A DNA stretch of 64,000 bases from an uncultured Bacilli bacterium (GCA_944373145.1 CALWAL010000001.1:1-64000), one strand, 5' to 3'; positions 8,184 to 16,348 are shown, counted from the first letter of the stretch. A program made the numbers and translations. The notes: generated from the sequence alone by a model not told the origin.

Positions 8184-9410
8184 TTAAATAGGTAATTTTA
8201 TATACTTTTTTAACTTAATAATTAAAATAGTAATAATGTGAGTTACTAATAAAGTTATAAATATATTTATGTAAGGATGATTGTATATTTGACTGGATAA
8301 AACAGAAATAATGAAAATAACCATTGGATGTATTAAATAATAATATTTGGATAATTGCCTAAAAGAAAGAGAAACTTTGATGTTATTACTAATATATATG
8401 GTCGAAATGAATAGATAATAAACAAGAGGAACACAAGCAACTAAAATATTACTATTTAAACGTTTTGTATCATGTAATAATATTACTTCAAATACTAATA
8501 TAAAAATAGAAATAATTAATTTTTCAAAGCAATATTTAGAATATGGAGACTTTTTTAATCCCATAATATATCCTAACACAACATAAAATAAACCAAAGAA
8601 TAAACAATTTCTTGTGGTAAAAAAGATATTATAATAATATGCTAATAAATTTTTTATCATTGATGGTAAAACTCCATAATATGTTTCTGTAGCACCAAAC
8701 AACAATAAAACAAAAGAAATAGCTAACAAATATTTAATATTAAATTTTTGTTTCCATTTTTTTAAAATTAATAATGAAAAAATTAAAGCTGGAAAATACC
8801 ACAAATGATAATAAACACCTGTATAAATTAGAGCTATAAAAATAATAAATGGTAAACTTACAATTAACAAAATAATAAATATTGGTATACTAAAATTAAA
8901 TTTAGATATATATTCCATAATAATTGGAAAATATTTAATTATAGTTCCAATTACTACTGGAACATAAATTAAACTCCAGACTAAATATAAGTGAATTATT
9001 TTCCTTATATAATTATTAATGTAGTTAAAATCCTTTTTTTCATTTTTCGCAACAAAATACCCAGTTATTAAGAAAAAAATAGGTACACAAATACGACTAA
9101 CAATATTATTAAATGCTAAATCTAATTCATTACAATAATTAATAAATGGTCGTAAATGTAAAATTATAATTGTTATAGCAGCCAAATACTTTAATATATC
9201 TAAGTTTTGATAATATAATTTCTTTTTTTTATGATTCTTATCTATATTTTTTTGAATATATATAGCACTAAAAGAAAAAACAATAACTAACAAAACCATG
9301 GTTGAAGGTTTTCCAAGATCATTTTCTACTTGCAAAACATTTATAAGGTTTAGGAATAAAATCAACAAACTAATTATAACTGTAATAATTATTTCATTTT
9401 TATATTTCAT
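8184..9410 (-). CDS. Acyltransferase 3 family membrane protein
   Basis: A 408-residue polytopic protein (about ten helices) of the acyltransferase 3 family, which O-acylates cell-surface glycans or lipids using a donor from the cytoplasmic side. The family signature starts at LDILKYLAAITIIILHLRPF (about residue 72), with the expected helix-1 His, followed by SRICVPIFFLITGYF. Two extra hydrophobic helices precede it. ATG 9410 follows GAAGTGATGAG. The gene at 9440 ends 29 bases upstream, so the pair may be one operon. The acceptor substrate is unknown. Confidence 0.85.
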   Translation of the reverse strand: MKYKNEIIITVIISLLILFLNLINVLQVENDLGKPSTMVLLVIVFSFSAIYIQKNIDKNHKKKKLYYQNLDILKYLAAITIIILHLRPFINYCNELDLAFNNIVSRICVPIFFLITGYFVAKNEKKDFNYINNYIRKIIHLYLVWSLIYVPVVIGTIIKYFPIIMEYISKFNFSIPIFIILLIVSLPFIIFIALIYTGVYYHLWYFPALIFSLLILKKWKQKFNIKYLLAISFVLLLFGATETYYGVLPSMIKNLLAYYYNIFFTTRNCLFFGLFYVVLGYIMGLKKSPYSKYCFEKLIISIFILVFEVILLHDTKRLNSNILVACVPLVYYLFISTIYISNNIKVSLSFRQLSKYYYLIHPMVIFIISVLSSQIYNHPYINIFITLLVTHIITILIIKLKKYIKLPI

Positions 9411-9439
9411 CTCATCACTTCTAACTTTCTTATTTTGGC

Positions 9440-9925
9440 TTATCTTTCAATTTTTTTAAAAAATAAATAGTAAATAAGAATTATATTTATTATAAAATCA
9501 TATATTCTTAATCTATCAAATAAAATAATACTCGACAAAACAGAAACCAAAATGATACATATGCTTATTATTTTAAAAAGCACCCCATTTTCTTTTGTCA
9601 TCCAAGTAAAATAAGCCAATAATGGAGAACAAAAAGCAAAAATAGTCCAGCCGGCAATAATAATATTACTATAAAAACCTTTTGTAATAAAAGCTATAAA
9701 ATAATATGTTGTAAGCATCCCTATACAAAATGTAAATATATTTAACATTGCTTTTTCTTTAGATTGACTGTATATTGAAATTAACACACCAAATAAAATC
9801 CATATCGCCATTTCTGATAAAATATTACCTATGTTTTGCGTATATATATCAGCTAATCTACTTACAACACCTAATATAAGTCCCAATATAAATAAACTAA
9901 TTGGATTTAAAATAATTTTTTTCAT
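9440..9925 (-). CDS. Five-helix membrane protein, DUF6518-like
   Basis: A 161-residue hydrophobic protein with helices near residues 8-28, 40-52, 64-82, 88-108 and 118-155, ending FFKKIER. The order of helices and the WTIFAFCSPLLAYFTW segment fit small uncharacterised membrane proteins such as DUF6518; this identification is tentative. ATG 9925 follows AAAAGGTGAAAAA. It is co-directional with, and 29 bases from, the acyltransferase gene. Confidence 0.55.
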   Translation of the reverse strand: MKKIILNPISLFILGLILGVVSRLADIYTQNIGNILSEMAIWILFGVLISIYSQSKEKAMLNIFTFCIGMLTTYYFIAFITKGFYSNIIIAGWTIFAFCSPLLAYFTWMTKENGVLFKIISICIILVSVLSSIILFDRLRIYDFIINIILIYYLFFKKIER

Positions 9926-10081
9926 TTTTTCACCTTTTAATAATTTTAATATTTAATATTTATCCAAATTATATCACATTTATATCAAAGTAAGGTTATC
10001 TATAATATATTTTACTTGTTTAATATAGTTTAACAAGTTTAATTTAATAAATCAAAATATCTTTTTTTCATTTCTAAAGTA

Positions 10082-10090
10082 TGATATAAT
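10082..10090 (+). promoter_or_regulatory. Extended -10 promoter for the Cys leader
   Basis: TGATATAAT fits the extended -10 form TGnTATAAT. A -35 near 10062-10067 is poor, as expected for an extended -10 promoter. Transcription would begin near 10097, at the leader peptide's ribosome binding site. Confidence 0.6.
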
Positions 10091-10112
10091 TTTTTCAAGG
10101 AGATGAGCTTAT

Positions 10113-10166
10113 ATGGAAAAAAATTTTTTATATTGTTGCTACCGCAAAATTATTTTTTTCATATAA
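10113..10166 (+). CDS. Cys-containing leader peptide
   Basis: A 17-codon ORF, MEKNFLYCCYRKIIFFI, with adjacent Cys codons UGU UGC at positions 8-9. AAGGAG lies 10 bases before the ATG. It sits 150 bases upstream of the cysteine synthase gene, and its stop codon (10164-10166) lies inside the 5' arm of a predicted antiterminator. By analogy with trp/his-type leaders, ribosome stalling at the Cys codons would report low Cys-tRNA. Too short for normal gene callers; the role is inferred from the arrangement. Confidence 0.7.
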   Translation: MEKNFLYCCYRKIIFFI

Positions 10167-10237
10167 ACTCATAGTATAATTAGATTATTAAAATCTCCTA
10201 TATGATGAGTTTATTATCATTGTATTGGAGGTTTTTT
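10163..10237 (+). promoter_or_regulatory. Predicted cysteine attenuator
   Basis: Alternative stems can form. Antiterminator: ATAAACTCAT (10163-10172) with ATGAGTTTAT (10205-10214), a perfect 10 bp. Terminator: AAATCTCC (10191-10198) with GGAGGTTT (10227-10234), eight pairs including one G-U, closing an inner stem ATGATGA (10202-10208) with TTATCAT (10214-10220), then six U (10232-10237). The inner stem uses bases of the antiterminator's 3' arm, so the two exclude each other. ATGAGCTTAT (10103-10112) is a third, 9/10 complementary partner for the first arm. Confidence 0.7.
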
Positions 10238-10285
10238 ATGTTCATAAAACTAGTCAATAGTATACGATGTTACTTCTCTATTTAA
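10238..10285 (+). other. Possible second mini-ORF in the leader
   Basis: MFIKLVNSIRCYFSI starts at ATG 10238, seven bases after GGAGG (10227-10231), which is also the 3' arm of the terminator. It would only be translated on read-through transcripts. It holds one Cys codon. It may be coincidental. Confidence 0.3.
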
Positions 10286-10303
10286 TATAATACATTAAAT
10301 AGA
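10277..10303. promoter_or_regulatory. Inverted repeat before cysteine synthase
   Basis: TCTATTTAAT and ATTAAATAGA are perfect 10-base arms around a 7-base spacer. A TATAAT (10286-10291) lies across the left arm and spacer, and the repeat ends a few bases before the ribosome binding site. No U-run follows, so it is not a terminator; it could be a repressor site or an mRNA hairpin. Confidence 0.5.
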
Positions 10304-10316
10304 AAGAAGGATTAAC

Positions 10317-11282
10317 ATGAGTATAGATAAATTAATTGGAAATACACCAGTTATTAAATTAAAAGTCAAATATAAAGAAAAAATTATCAATGTTTTTGCA
10401 AAATTAGAATATTATAATTACACAGGAAGTATTAAAGATCGCTTAGCTTTATATATTATTAAAGATGCTACTAAAATTGGAACATTAAAGGAAAATATGC
10501 CCATTATTGAAGCAACAAGTGGAAATACAGGCATATCATTTGCCGCTATAGGAGCTTATTATAAACACCCTGTTCATATCTTTATGCCAGACTGGGTCAG
10601 TCACGAACGGATTTCTATCATGAAATTGTATGGAGCAAATGTCCACTTAGTTTCTAGAGAAGATGGAGGATTCAAGGAGGCTATTAAGCGCGCTGATACT
10701 TTAGCGCAAAATATAAATGGCTATAGACCTAATCAATTTGCAAATTTACAAAATATTAACGTTCATTATTTGACGACGGGTCTAGAAATTATTAAGCAAG
10801 TTTCAAAAATTGATCGTTTCATAAGTGGAATTGGCACTGGTGGAACATTAATGGGAGTTGCAAAAAAGATAAAAGAATATCACCCAAAAGCTGAAATTGT
10901 CGCTTTAGAACCACAAGAATTACCAATTTTATCACAGGGTATTACTAATGGTAGTCATAAAATTGAAGGAATTGGAGATGATTTTATCCCCAATATTGTT
11001 GATAAAACTTTGATTGATAAAATTATAACTATTCACGATGAAGATGCTATTAATATGTCACGAATATTAGCCAAACGATTTGGTCTTGGAGTTGGAATTT
11101 CAAGCGGTGCCAATTTATTAGGAGCTGTTTTGACTTCTCAACATAATGATAATGTTGTAACTATTTTTGCTGATGATTTTAAAAAATATCTATCAACTGA
11201 CTTAAGTAAAACAATAGATTATAATAATAAATCTTTAATATCTAATCAAATTGAAATTATACAATTAGATTACTACAACTAA
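10317..11282 (+). CDS. cysK: Cysteine synthase (O-acetylserine sulfhydrylase family)
   Basis: A 321-residue PLP-dependent enzyme of the CysK/CBS family, expected to make cysteine from O-acetylserine and sulfide. It starts at once with IDKLIGNTPVIKL. The PLP lysine is in YTGSIKDRLA (about residue 43); SGNTGIS (about 69) binds the substrate carboxylate; GIGTGGTLMG (about 180) holds the PLP phosphate; SSGANLLGA is the C-terminal loop. The YYNYTGSIKDR version (Y where many have NPxGS) and the divergent C-terminus leave a cystathionine beta-synthase or other beta-replacement role possible. AGAAAGAAGG precedes ATG 10317. Regulation is probably by the Cys-leader attenuator upstream; a terminator follows. 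Confidence 0.85.
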   Translation: MSIDKLIGNTPVIKLKVKYKEKIINVFAKLEYYNYTGSIKDRLALYIIKDATKIGTLKENMPIIEATSGNTGISFAAIGAYYKHPVHIFMPDWVSHERISIMKLYGANVHLVSREDGGFKEAIKRADTLAQNINGYRPNQFANLQNINVHYLTTGLEIIKQVSKIDRFISGIGTGGTLMGVAKKIKEYHPKAEIVALEPQELPILSQGITNGSHKIEGIGDDFIPNIVDKTLIDKIITIHDEDAINMSRILAKRFGLGVGISSGANLLGAVLTSQHNDNVVTIFADDFKKYLSTDLSKTIDYNNKSLISNQIEIIQLDYYN

Positions 11283-11318
11283 TTTTAATAATAAAATAAT
11301 TTTGATTAAAAATAAAGT

Positions 11319-11343
11319 AAAAGAGTTTTAAAACTCTTTTTTT
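11319..11343 (+). terminator. Terminator after cysK
   Basis: AAAGAGT and ACTCTTT flank TTTAAA and are followed by a run of T. Confidence 0.75.
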
Positions 11344-11370
11344 ATGTTACAATAATAATAGGAGGTATTT

Positions 11371-12156
11371 ATGAAATTAGAAAATAAAGTTGCCGTCATA
11401 ACTGGTGGCGCAATGGGAAACGGACTAGGTATTGTTAATGTTTTTTTAAGGCATGGTGCTAGTGTAGTTATACTAGATTATGCTGACATAACAGAAGATA
11501 TTGTAAAAAAATTTCAAACTGAAGGAAAAAGCGTCATAGGTTATAACGTGGATATTCGAAATAAAGATAATGTTTTAAGTGCAATTAATGATGCTAAAGA
11601 AAAATTAGGTCATATTGACATCCTTGTTAATAACGCTGGCGTTTGCCGTTTAGAAACGTTTGAAAATATGAGTGATGATTTAAGAGATTTTCATTTTGAC
11701 ATCAATATTAAAGGAGCGTGGAATGTCACAAAAGCATGTTTACCTTTTCTAAAAGAAACTCAAGGTTCCATTGTCAATTTATCTAGTGTAACTGGTCCTA
11801 TGGTTGCTGATAGCGGGGAAGTTGCTTATGCAACAACCAAGGCTGCTCTTTTAGGTTTTACTAAATCTTTAGCCATTGAATTAGTTGAAAATAATATTCG
11901 AGTTAATGCTATTTTACCAGGATATATTAGGACACCAATGGTAGATGGGATGGCAAAAGAAACCAATCCAACTAACCCAGAAGAAGTAATTTTAGGAATT
12001 GCCTCTGGAATACCAATGAAACGTTTAGGAACAATGGAAGAAGTTGGTGAGTTAGCCGCTTTTTTAACTAGTAATGAAGCGAGTTATATTACCGGACAAG
12101 GTATTGTTATCGATGGTGGAAGTACCTTACCTGAAACAGTATCAATGGGAGTATAA
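11371..12156 (+). CDS. Short-chain dehydrogenase/reductase
   Basis: A 261-residue NAD(P)-dependent SDR. The nucleotide loop is GGAMGNGLGIVNVFLRHG (residues 12-29, TGGxxGxG type), with VVILD ending the second strand; Asp there suggests NAD preference. NNAGVC is at about 89, the catalytic Ser in NLSSVTGP at about 140, and YATTK (about 155) supplies Tyr and Lys. GGS near the end closes the fold. It resembles FabG/UcpA-like oxidoreductases; the substrate is unknown. AGGAGGTATTT precedes ATG 11371. It follows cysK on the same strand but after a terminator. Confidence 0.9.
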   Translation: MKLENKVAVITGGAMGNGLGIVNVFLRHGASVVILDYADITEDIVKKFQTEGKSVIGYNVDIRNKDNVLSAINDAKEKLGHIDILVNNAGVCRLETFENMSDDLRDFHFDINIKGAWNVTKACLPFLKETQGSIVNLSSVTGPMVADSGEVAYATTKAALLGFTKSLAIELVENNIRVNAILPGYIRTPMVDGMAKETNPTNPEEVILGIASGIPMKRLGTMEEVGELAAFLTSNEASYITGQGIVIDGGSTLPETVSMGV

Positions 12157-12187
12157 AAAAAGAAAGTCAAACTTTCTTTTTTTATTT
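12154..12187. terminator. Bidirectional terminator
   Basis: GAAAGT and ACTTTC flank CAA, with an A-run on one side and a T-run on the other. It serves the SDR gene (+) and the convergent DUF5680 gene (-). Confidence 0.8.
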
Positions 12188-12634
12188 TATTAAGCCTCCA
12201 GAACATTTTAATTCATAAACTTTTACACCATTTTTATAAATAGTTTCAACCCCATAAAAAAGATTTAAATCTCCTTTAACAACAAAAGTATATGTATATT
12301 CACCATTAACAAATTTTTGGGGTCCTCTAACCGGAATAATCTCATCATTACCAACCTGCATTAAAGCTGGTCTTAATGCTTTATCCATAGCATCTTCACC
12401 TAAAGTTTCATCTATAGTTACACCGTGATAATTCATAGCCCAATATGCCTTATTATCAATATATACAACTTCTTCGCCAATAAAATTAGTGCCACCAAAA
12501 TAAGTATCATGATACAAATAATTACCCTTTTGATATTCATAATCTTTAGAATCTGCCCTTGTACTCGCAACCTTTTTTACTTTTTCATTAGCATAAGTAC
12601 TCTTCTTAGCTTCAATTAAAAAATCTTTTAACAC
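12182..12634 (-). CDS. DUF5680-domain protein
   Basis: A 150-residue protein whose LKDFLIEAKKSTYA start, YHDTYFGGTNFIGEEVVY centre and YTFVVKGDLNLFYGVETIY end match the uncharacterised DUF5680 family. The frame is open further upstream to an ATG at 12658. GTG 12634 follows AAGGTGTGATAAA at good spacing and places LKDFLIEAKK at the N-terminus as usual for the family. No catalytic residues are obvious. It is the last gene of a loose minus-strand run with the ASCH protein and the CmpB-like membrane protein. Confidence 0.75.
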   Translation of the reverse strand: MLKDFLIEAKKSTYANEKVKKVASTRADSKDYEYQKGNYLYHDTYFGGTNFIGEEVVYIDNKAYWAMNYHGVTIDETLGEDAMDKALRPALMQVGNDEIIPVRGPQKFVNGEYTYTFVVKGDLNLFYGVETIYKNGVKVYELKCSGGLIK

Positions 12635-12693
12635 TTTATCACACCTTCTAGATATCATTAAGTTTATCTAAAACTTATTGTCATTCTCAAAAT

Positions 12694-13029
12694 CTATATT
12701 TTTCTTATTTTTATTCCCAATACACCATATTTAGCCTGTTGTTCTTTTGTATAGTACAATTCCATATCTTCAGGATTAACACTTTCACCTTCTGCATAAC
12801 CTAATGAAATTGGATCAAAATCGTGATACAATTCTGCAAAATTGGCATATTTATAAAGTTTTTCTATGCGGACAATAATTTTTTCGCCTGTTTGACGATT
12901 ATTAAATTCAATTAAATCTCCTTCTTTAATCATTTGCCTCTTTTCATCATTTAATCTTAATTCAATTGTTTTCGTTCCTTTTTTTATTAAATTAAATGGT
13001 TTATCATGTAAATTCATAATATATAACAT
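12694..13029 (-). CDS. ASCH-domain protein
   Basis: A 111-residue ASCH-domain protein, a PUA-like beta-barrel thought to bind RNA; some members are hydrolases acting on modified nucleosides. The pattern is complete: MNLHDKPFNLIKKGTKTIEL with the conserved Lys and Glu, RLNDEKRQMIKEGDLIEF, then IVRIEKLYKYANFAEL, and finally YGVLGIKI. ATG 13029 follows GGAGGATATGAT. It lies 14 bases from the membrane-protein gene upstream, suggesting one transcript. The substrate is unknown. Confidence 0.85.
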   Translation of the reverse strand: MLYIMNLHDKPFNLIKKGTKTIELRLNDEKRQMIKEGDLIEFNNRQTGEKIIVRIEKLYKYANFAELYHDFDPISLGYAEGESVNPEDMELYYTKEQQAKYGVLGIKIRKI

Positions 13030-13043
13030 ATCATATCCTCCTT

Positions 13044-13685
13044 TTAAGATTTAAATGTAATATAACGTAAGCCAATTTCTTTATATAAATCAGAAGCACG
13101 TGGCCATGATAAAACACGAGCAATTATTAAATTATATATTTCATCAAACAAAAAGATTGAACAAATGCTAATACTCAAAATCAAAAAAAGATTTTTAGGT
13201 AATTTACGTGCTAATAAGAAGCAAATAGGAACGATAATATATATCAGCAATAAACTAGATAAACCAAAAAATAAAACACTTCTAAGGCAAACAAAGCCAT
13301 GGATATTTCCAAAATTCAATATTTCTGTATTGTAATCCCAGCATCTAAAGCCATTACCAATAATATACATACCAAGCCCAGCTATATATTCCAAAATTCC
13401 GGTAACTATAGTACTTATAAAGAAAACTTTTAATGGCTTACATCTATATTTATAAGTCAACCAATAGACAAATAAAGCTCCTATCGCATATATATTAATC
13501 CACGGTAAAAAATTTCCACCACGCCAATAAAAAAATTCCATACCTTCGTTAAAGTAATAAAAAATAAATTCATATAAAAAGCCAAATATCCCTGCTATTA
13601 CTATAATAAGTGCAAATATTCCAATCATCGTTTTCTTATCAAAATTGTGGTTTTCGTGAAGAAATCTTCTATAAAAATTTTTCAT
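13044..13685 (-). CDS. CmpB-like putative ABC-type membrane protein
   Basis: A 213-residue membrane protein with about six helices. FGFLYEFIFYYFNEG, YWRGGNFLPWINIYAIGAL, TGILEYIAGLGMYIIG and the RCWDY and GFVCLRSVLFFGL blocks match the family annotated as putative ABC-transporter type IV (ABC_trans_CmpB). No ATPase gene is adjacent, so a transport role is unproven. ATG 13685 follows a weak GAAAGAAG. It sits between the 511-residue coiled-coil protein and the ASCH gene on the same strand. Confidence 0.8.
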   Translation of the reverse strand: MKNFYRRFLHENHNFDKKTMIGIFALIIVIAGIFGFLYEFIFYYFNEGMEFFYWRGGNFLPWINIYAIGALFVYWLTYKYRCKPLKVFFISTIVTGILEYIAGLGMYIIGNGFRCWDYNTEILNFGNIHGFVCLRSVLFFGLSSLLLIYIIVPICFLLARKLPKNLFLILSISICSIFLFDEIYNLIIARVLSWPRASDLYKEIGLRYITFKS

Positions 13686-13707
13686 AAATTTACTTCTTTC
13701 TCTTTTA

Positions 13708-15243
13708 TTAAGCTGCTTTTTTAACTTTTACTTTATTAATTTCATATTGTCGACTTAAATCAGCTTGCATTGTTTTAACATCGTTTTGTTTTCTCTCTAG
13801 TTTTTTCTTTAAATTGGCAATTTGTTTTTCTAAATGGCCATACTCAGGAATTAGACTACTATAATCTTTAAATTTACTTTTAAATTCTTCATCAAATAAT
13901 TCTAATTGATATAGTGAATCTTCAATAAGTAATGATGTATCTCTAACATGATCAATGCTTTTCAAAATTTCTGATTCAACACTAGTATAACTATGAACAA
14001 TTTCTTGTTTTTTTACGTATTCAGGTTCTAAACTTGCACGTAAATCGCGAATACCTTTATTTAAAAGTTGGACTCCTAAATATGTACCAAAAACATTACG
14101 TCCAGAAAATGGTGCTGTTAAAATACCAGCAGCAATGCGCAAAAATGATCCAAATAATTTTTCAGTATGAAAAACAACATTTGTAACTTCCACAATATCG
14201 GTTTTAAAATTAGCTAGTTTAACTTCAATCTCAGCAATCATCCTACGTTGTTCAGCTGCTTCACAAGCAATCTTTTTTTCTAAATCATCTAAATAGATAA
14301 CACCGGTTTGATTATTTTGAAAATCTTTTTCTCGCTTTATGATTTTTTTTTCTTGTTCTTCAATATCTTCGCTAGCATGAATTGCTTGCTCATGCTCAAT
14401 AACGATACCATCAATTTGTTCAATTTCATCTTTACAAAACTCAACTAGTGTTTCAACTTCATCTAATGTCGCTAAATTACGGTATTCTTCAATTGCTGAC
14501 ATCATTTTAATATTATCTAGCAAATGAAAATCTTCAAAATTATATTTATGACTAACTGCTTCGTATTGTGCCTTTAATTTATCAATTTTATCTTTTATCA
14601 ACGCATAACGAGTCTGAATCTCCGCCATTTGTTCTAGAGTATATTGTTCTTTGACATCTCTACGTAAAGTCTCAACATCTGTCTTAATTTCCTCTAAAAG
14701 TTCACGGCTATCGTCAATAAATTCTTCTAACTCTTCAACAATTGTAATTTCATCATCAACTTTTGTGATTTCCTTATCTACATCAATAATTTCTGAGGAC
14801 GGCATTTCACTTATTTTAGCACCTTTACCAATTACTTGATAGTAATCATAATTATCAAAATCAAACGAAGTTAATTGAGGTGTTTGAACCATTTGTTCAC
14901 TTAATGCATGCAACGTTTCACTAGCACTATCATTGCCATAATGAATATTTGCAGTTTTTGTTGATACATCTGCTAATACATTTAAAGTTTCGGCATTTTC
15001 TCTATCAATAATTTTAATATCGTTAAGAGCTTCATCAACAACTAAAGTATCAGTATTATCTAAATCATATGTGCCATCTGCAATATCAAAATTTTGAACA
15101 TATTTTAAGTAATCTAGTTCTCTTCTTTTCATCGCCAGAGCATAAGCTTCTTTTTTTAGTTGATATTTTTTATACCTATTTCGATACATCATACTAATAA
15201 GTCTATCATTAATAGAACCTTTAGCACCTCGTCCTCCATTCAT
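13708..15243 (-). CDS. Coiled-coil protein of unknown function
   Basis: A 511-residue, mostly charged helical protein that I do not recognise. Residues 1-50 are basic. Long heptad-like helices occupy about 160-330 and 395-505 (IANLKKKLERKQNDVKTMQA). A glycine-containing hydrophobic segment lies between (FLRIAAGILTAPFSGRNVFGTYLGVQLLNKGI), which may be a membrane-touching loop or hinge. ATG 15243 follows GAGGTGATTTT. The codon use and strand match its neighbours, and it is separated from lepB by a terminator. The arrangement (two coiled coils around an amphipathic segment) suggests a structural or scaffold protein; that is inference only. Confidence 0.6.
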   Translation of the reverse strand: MNGGRGAKGSINDRLISMMYRNRYKKYQLKKEAYALAMKRRELDYLKYVQNFDIADGTYDLDNTDTLVVDEALNDIKIIDRENAETLNVLADVSTKTANIHYGNDSASETLHALSEQMVQTPQLTSFDFDNYDYYQVIGKGAKISEMPSSEIIDVDKEITKVDDEITIVEELEEFIDDSRELLEEIKTDVETLRRDVKEQYTLEQMAEIQTRYALIKDKIDKLKAQYEAVSHKYNFEDFHLLDNIKMMSAIEEYRNLATLDEVETLVEFCKDEIEQIDGIVIEHEQAIHASEDIEEQEKKIIKREKDFQNNQTGVIYLDDLEKKIACEAAEQRRMIAEIEVKLANFKTDIVEVTNVVFHTEKLFGSFLRIAAGILTAPFSGRNVFGTYLGVQLLNKGIRDLRASLEPEYVKKQEIVHSYTSVESEILKSIDHVRDTSLLIEDSLYQLELFDEEFKSKFKDYSSLIPEYGHLEKQIANLKKKLERKQNDVKTMQADLSRQYEINKVKVKKAA

Positions 15244-15268
15244 AAAATCACCTCATTCATTATATCAT

Positions 15269-15314
15269 AAAAAAAAGAATATTTGGTTATTATTCGAACA
15301 AATATTCTCTTTTA
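15269..15314 (-). terminator. Terminator after lepB
   Basis: On the minus strand GAATATTTG pairs with CAAATATTC, flanked by AAAAGA and a long T-run. Confidence 0.75.
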
Positions 15315-15854
15315 TTTTAATTTTCCAAATTTGCCAAATGGATATAATCTTGTTGAAACGGTTCCCTTAATCTGTGATTCGTGAATTAAACCAATACGTT
15401 TATCTCTACTATCCGAAGAGTTTTCTCTATTATCTCCTAAAACAAAATAATATCCGTCTGGTATTATTAAATAGTCATATAGATTTTCTAAAGAAAAATC
15501 TAAAGTTGTACAATCTTTCACAAAATCATCAATTGGCTTATCATTAATATATAATTGACAATCTTTGTATGCAACTGTCTCACCTGGTAAACCAATTACC
15601 CTTTTAATAATTTTAGTATTATTAACATCTACAACAACAATATCAAAACGCTCATAAGAGGAATCAAGTTTATTTAAAAGTAAAATATCTCCTTCTTCTA
15701 AATAAGGTGACATTGATGCACCATTTACGCGAACTGGTGTCATTATAAATGTTCTAATCACAACAACAACAATTACAATCACTATATAAGGAATTAATTC
15801 CTTAATAGCTCTAAAAGCTCTAGTTTTATCTTTATATTTTTCCTCTAAATTCAT
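15312..15854 (-). CDS. lepB: Signal peptidase I
   Basis: Signal peptidase I (about 180 residues) cleaves signal peptides from exported proteins at the outer face of the membrane. One N-terminal helix (YIVIVIVVVVIRTFI) is followed by the catalytic Ser in NGASMSPYLEEGDILL and the catalytic Lys in IIKRVIGLPGE. GDNRENSSDSR is the conserved box E. ATG 15854 after GGTGATATT is preferred to the upstream ATG 15872. It lies 41 bases after rplS, an arrangement seen in other Firmicutes, and ends at a strong terminator. Confidence 0.95.
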   Translation of the reverse strand: MNLEEKYKDKTRAFRAIKELIPYIVIVIVVVVIRTFIMTPVRVNGASMSPYLEEGDILLLNKLDSSYERFDIVVVDVNNTKIIKRVIGLPGETVAYKDCQLYINDKPIDDFVKDCTTLDFSLENLYDYLIIPDGYYFVLGDNRENSSDSRDKRIGLIHESQIKGTVSTRLYPFGKFGKLK

Positions 15855-15894
15855 AATATCACCATCTAACAAAATAAGGCTCTTTGCAGAAGCC

Positions 15895-16248
15895 TTATAC
15901 TCTTTCTTTAATCTTAGGAGTTTTCTTTAATTTTCTAATGTAGTTTAATTTAGCTCTTCTAACTTTACCTTTTCTTACTACAACAATTGTATCAATAGTT
16001 GGTGAATTTACTGGTAATGTCTTTTCAACGCCAACATTTCCTGAAACTTTTCTAACTGTGAAAGTTTTACTAACGCCTGAACCTTTTATAGCCATTACTA
16101 AACCTTCAAATGCTTGAATCCTAGTCTTCTTATTTCCTTTTGCATCTACATCATCAATTTTTAAGTCAACTCTTACAGTATCTCCAACTCTAAATTCTGG
16201 AAGATCTGTTCTAATTTGACTACTAGTTATCTTTTCAACTAAGTTCAC
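15895..16248 (-). CDS. rplS: 50S ribosomal protein L19
   Basis: Ribosomal protein L19, at the 30S-50S interface. [18 protein letters not shown] (about residues 14-31), [21 protein letters not shown] and [11 protein letters not shown] are diagnostic. The frame is open to ATG 16281, but L19 proteins start MNLIEK-like; GTG 16248 (VNLVEKI) has GAAGGAGAG at the right distance and gives the normal length of 117. A promoter at 16314-16341 leaves a leader of about 60 bases where Bacillus carries an L19 leader RNA; I cannot confirm that structure here. Confidence 0.95.
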   Translation of the reverse strand: MNLVEKITSSQIRTDLPEFRVGDTVRVDLKIDDVDAKGNKKTRIQAFEGLVMAIKGSGVSKTFTVRKVSGNVGVEKTLPVNSPTIDTIVVVRKGKVRRAKLNYIRKLKKTPKIKERV

Positions 16249-16313
16249 AATGTCACTCTCCTTCTCTAAAACTATGATCATAAGTATTACTCAGCGGATC
16301 ACGTCGAAATTAA

Positions 16314-16341
16314 TTTTAACACATTTTTTATTATTATACAA
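16314..16341 (-). promoter_or_regulatory. rplS promoter
   Basis: On the minus strand TTGTAT is separated by 16 bases from TTAAAA, with TG just before the -10. It points at rplS and lepB. Confidence 0.5.
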
Positions 16342-16348
16342 GTTTTTT

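Noticed and set aside
10082-10316. T-box riboswitch before cysteine synthase
   Set aside because: The leader is too short, and there is no AGGGUGGNACCGCG-like T-box sequence or specifier stem. A translated Cys leader fits better.
16249-16313. Firm call of an L19 leader RNA
   Set aside because: The position and an ATGATCAT palindrome fit, but I could not confirm the conserved structure by eye.
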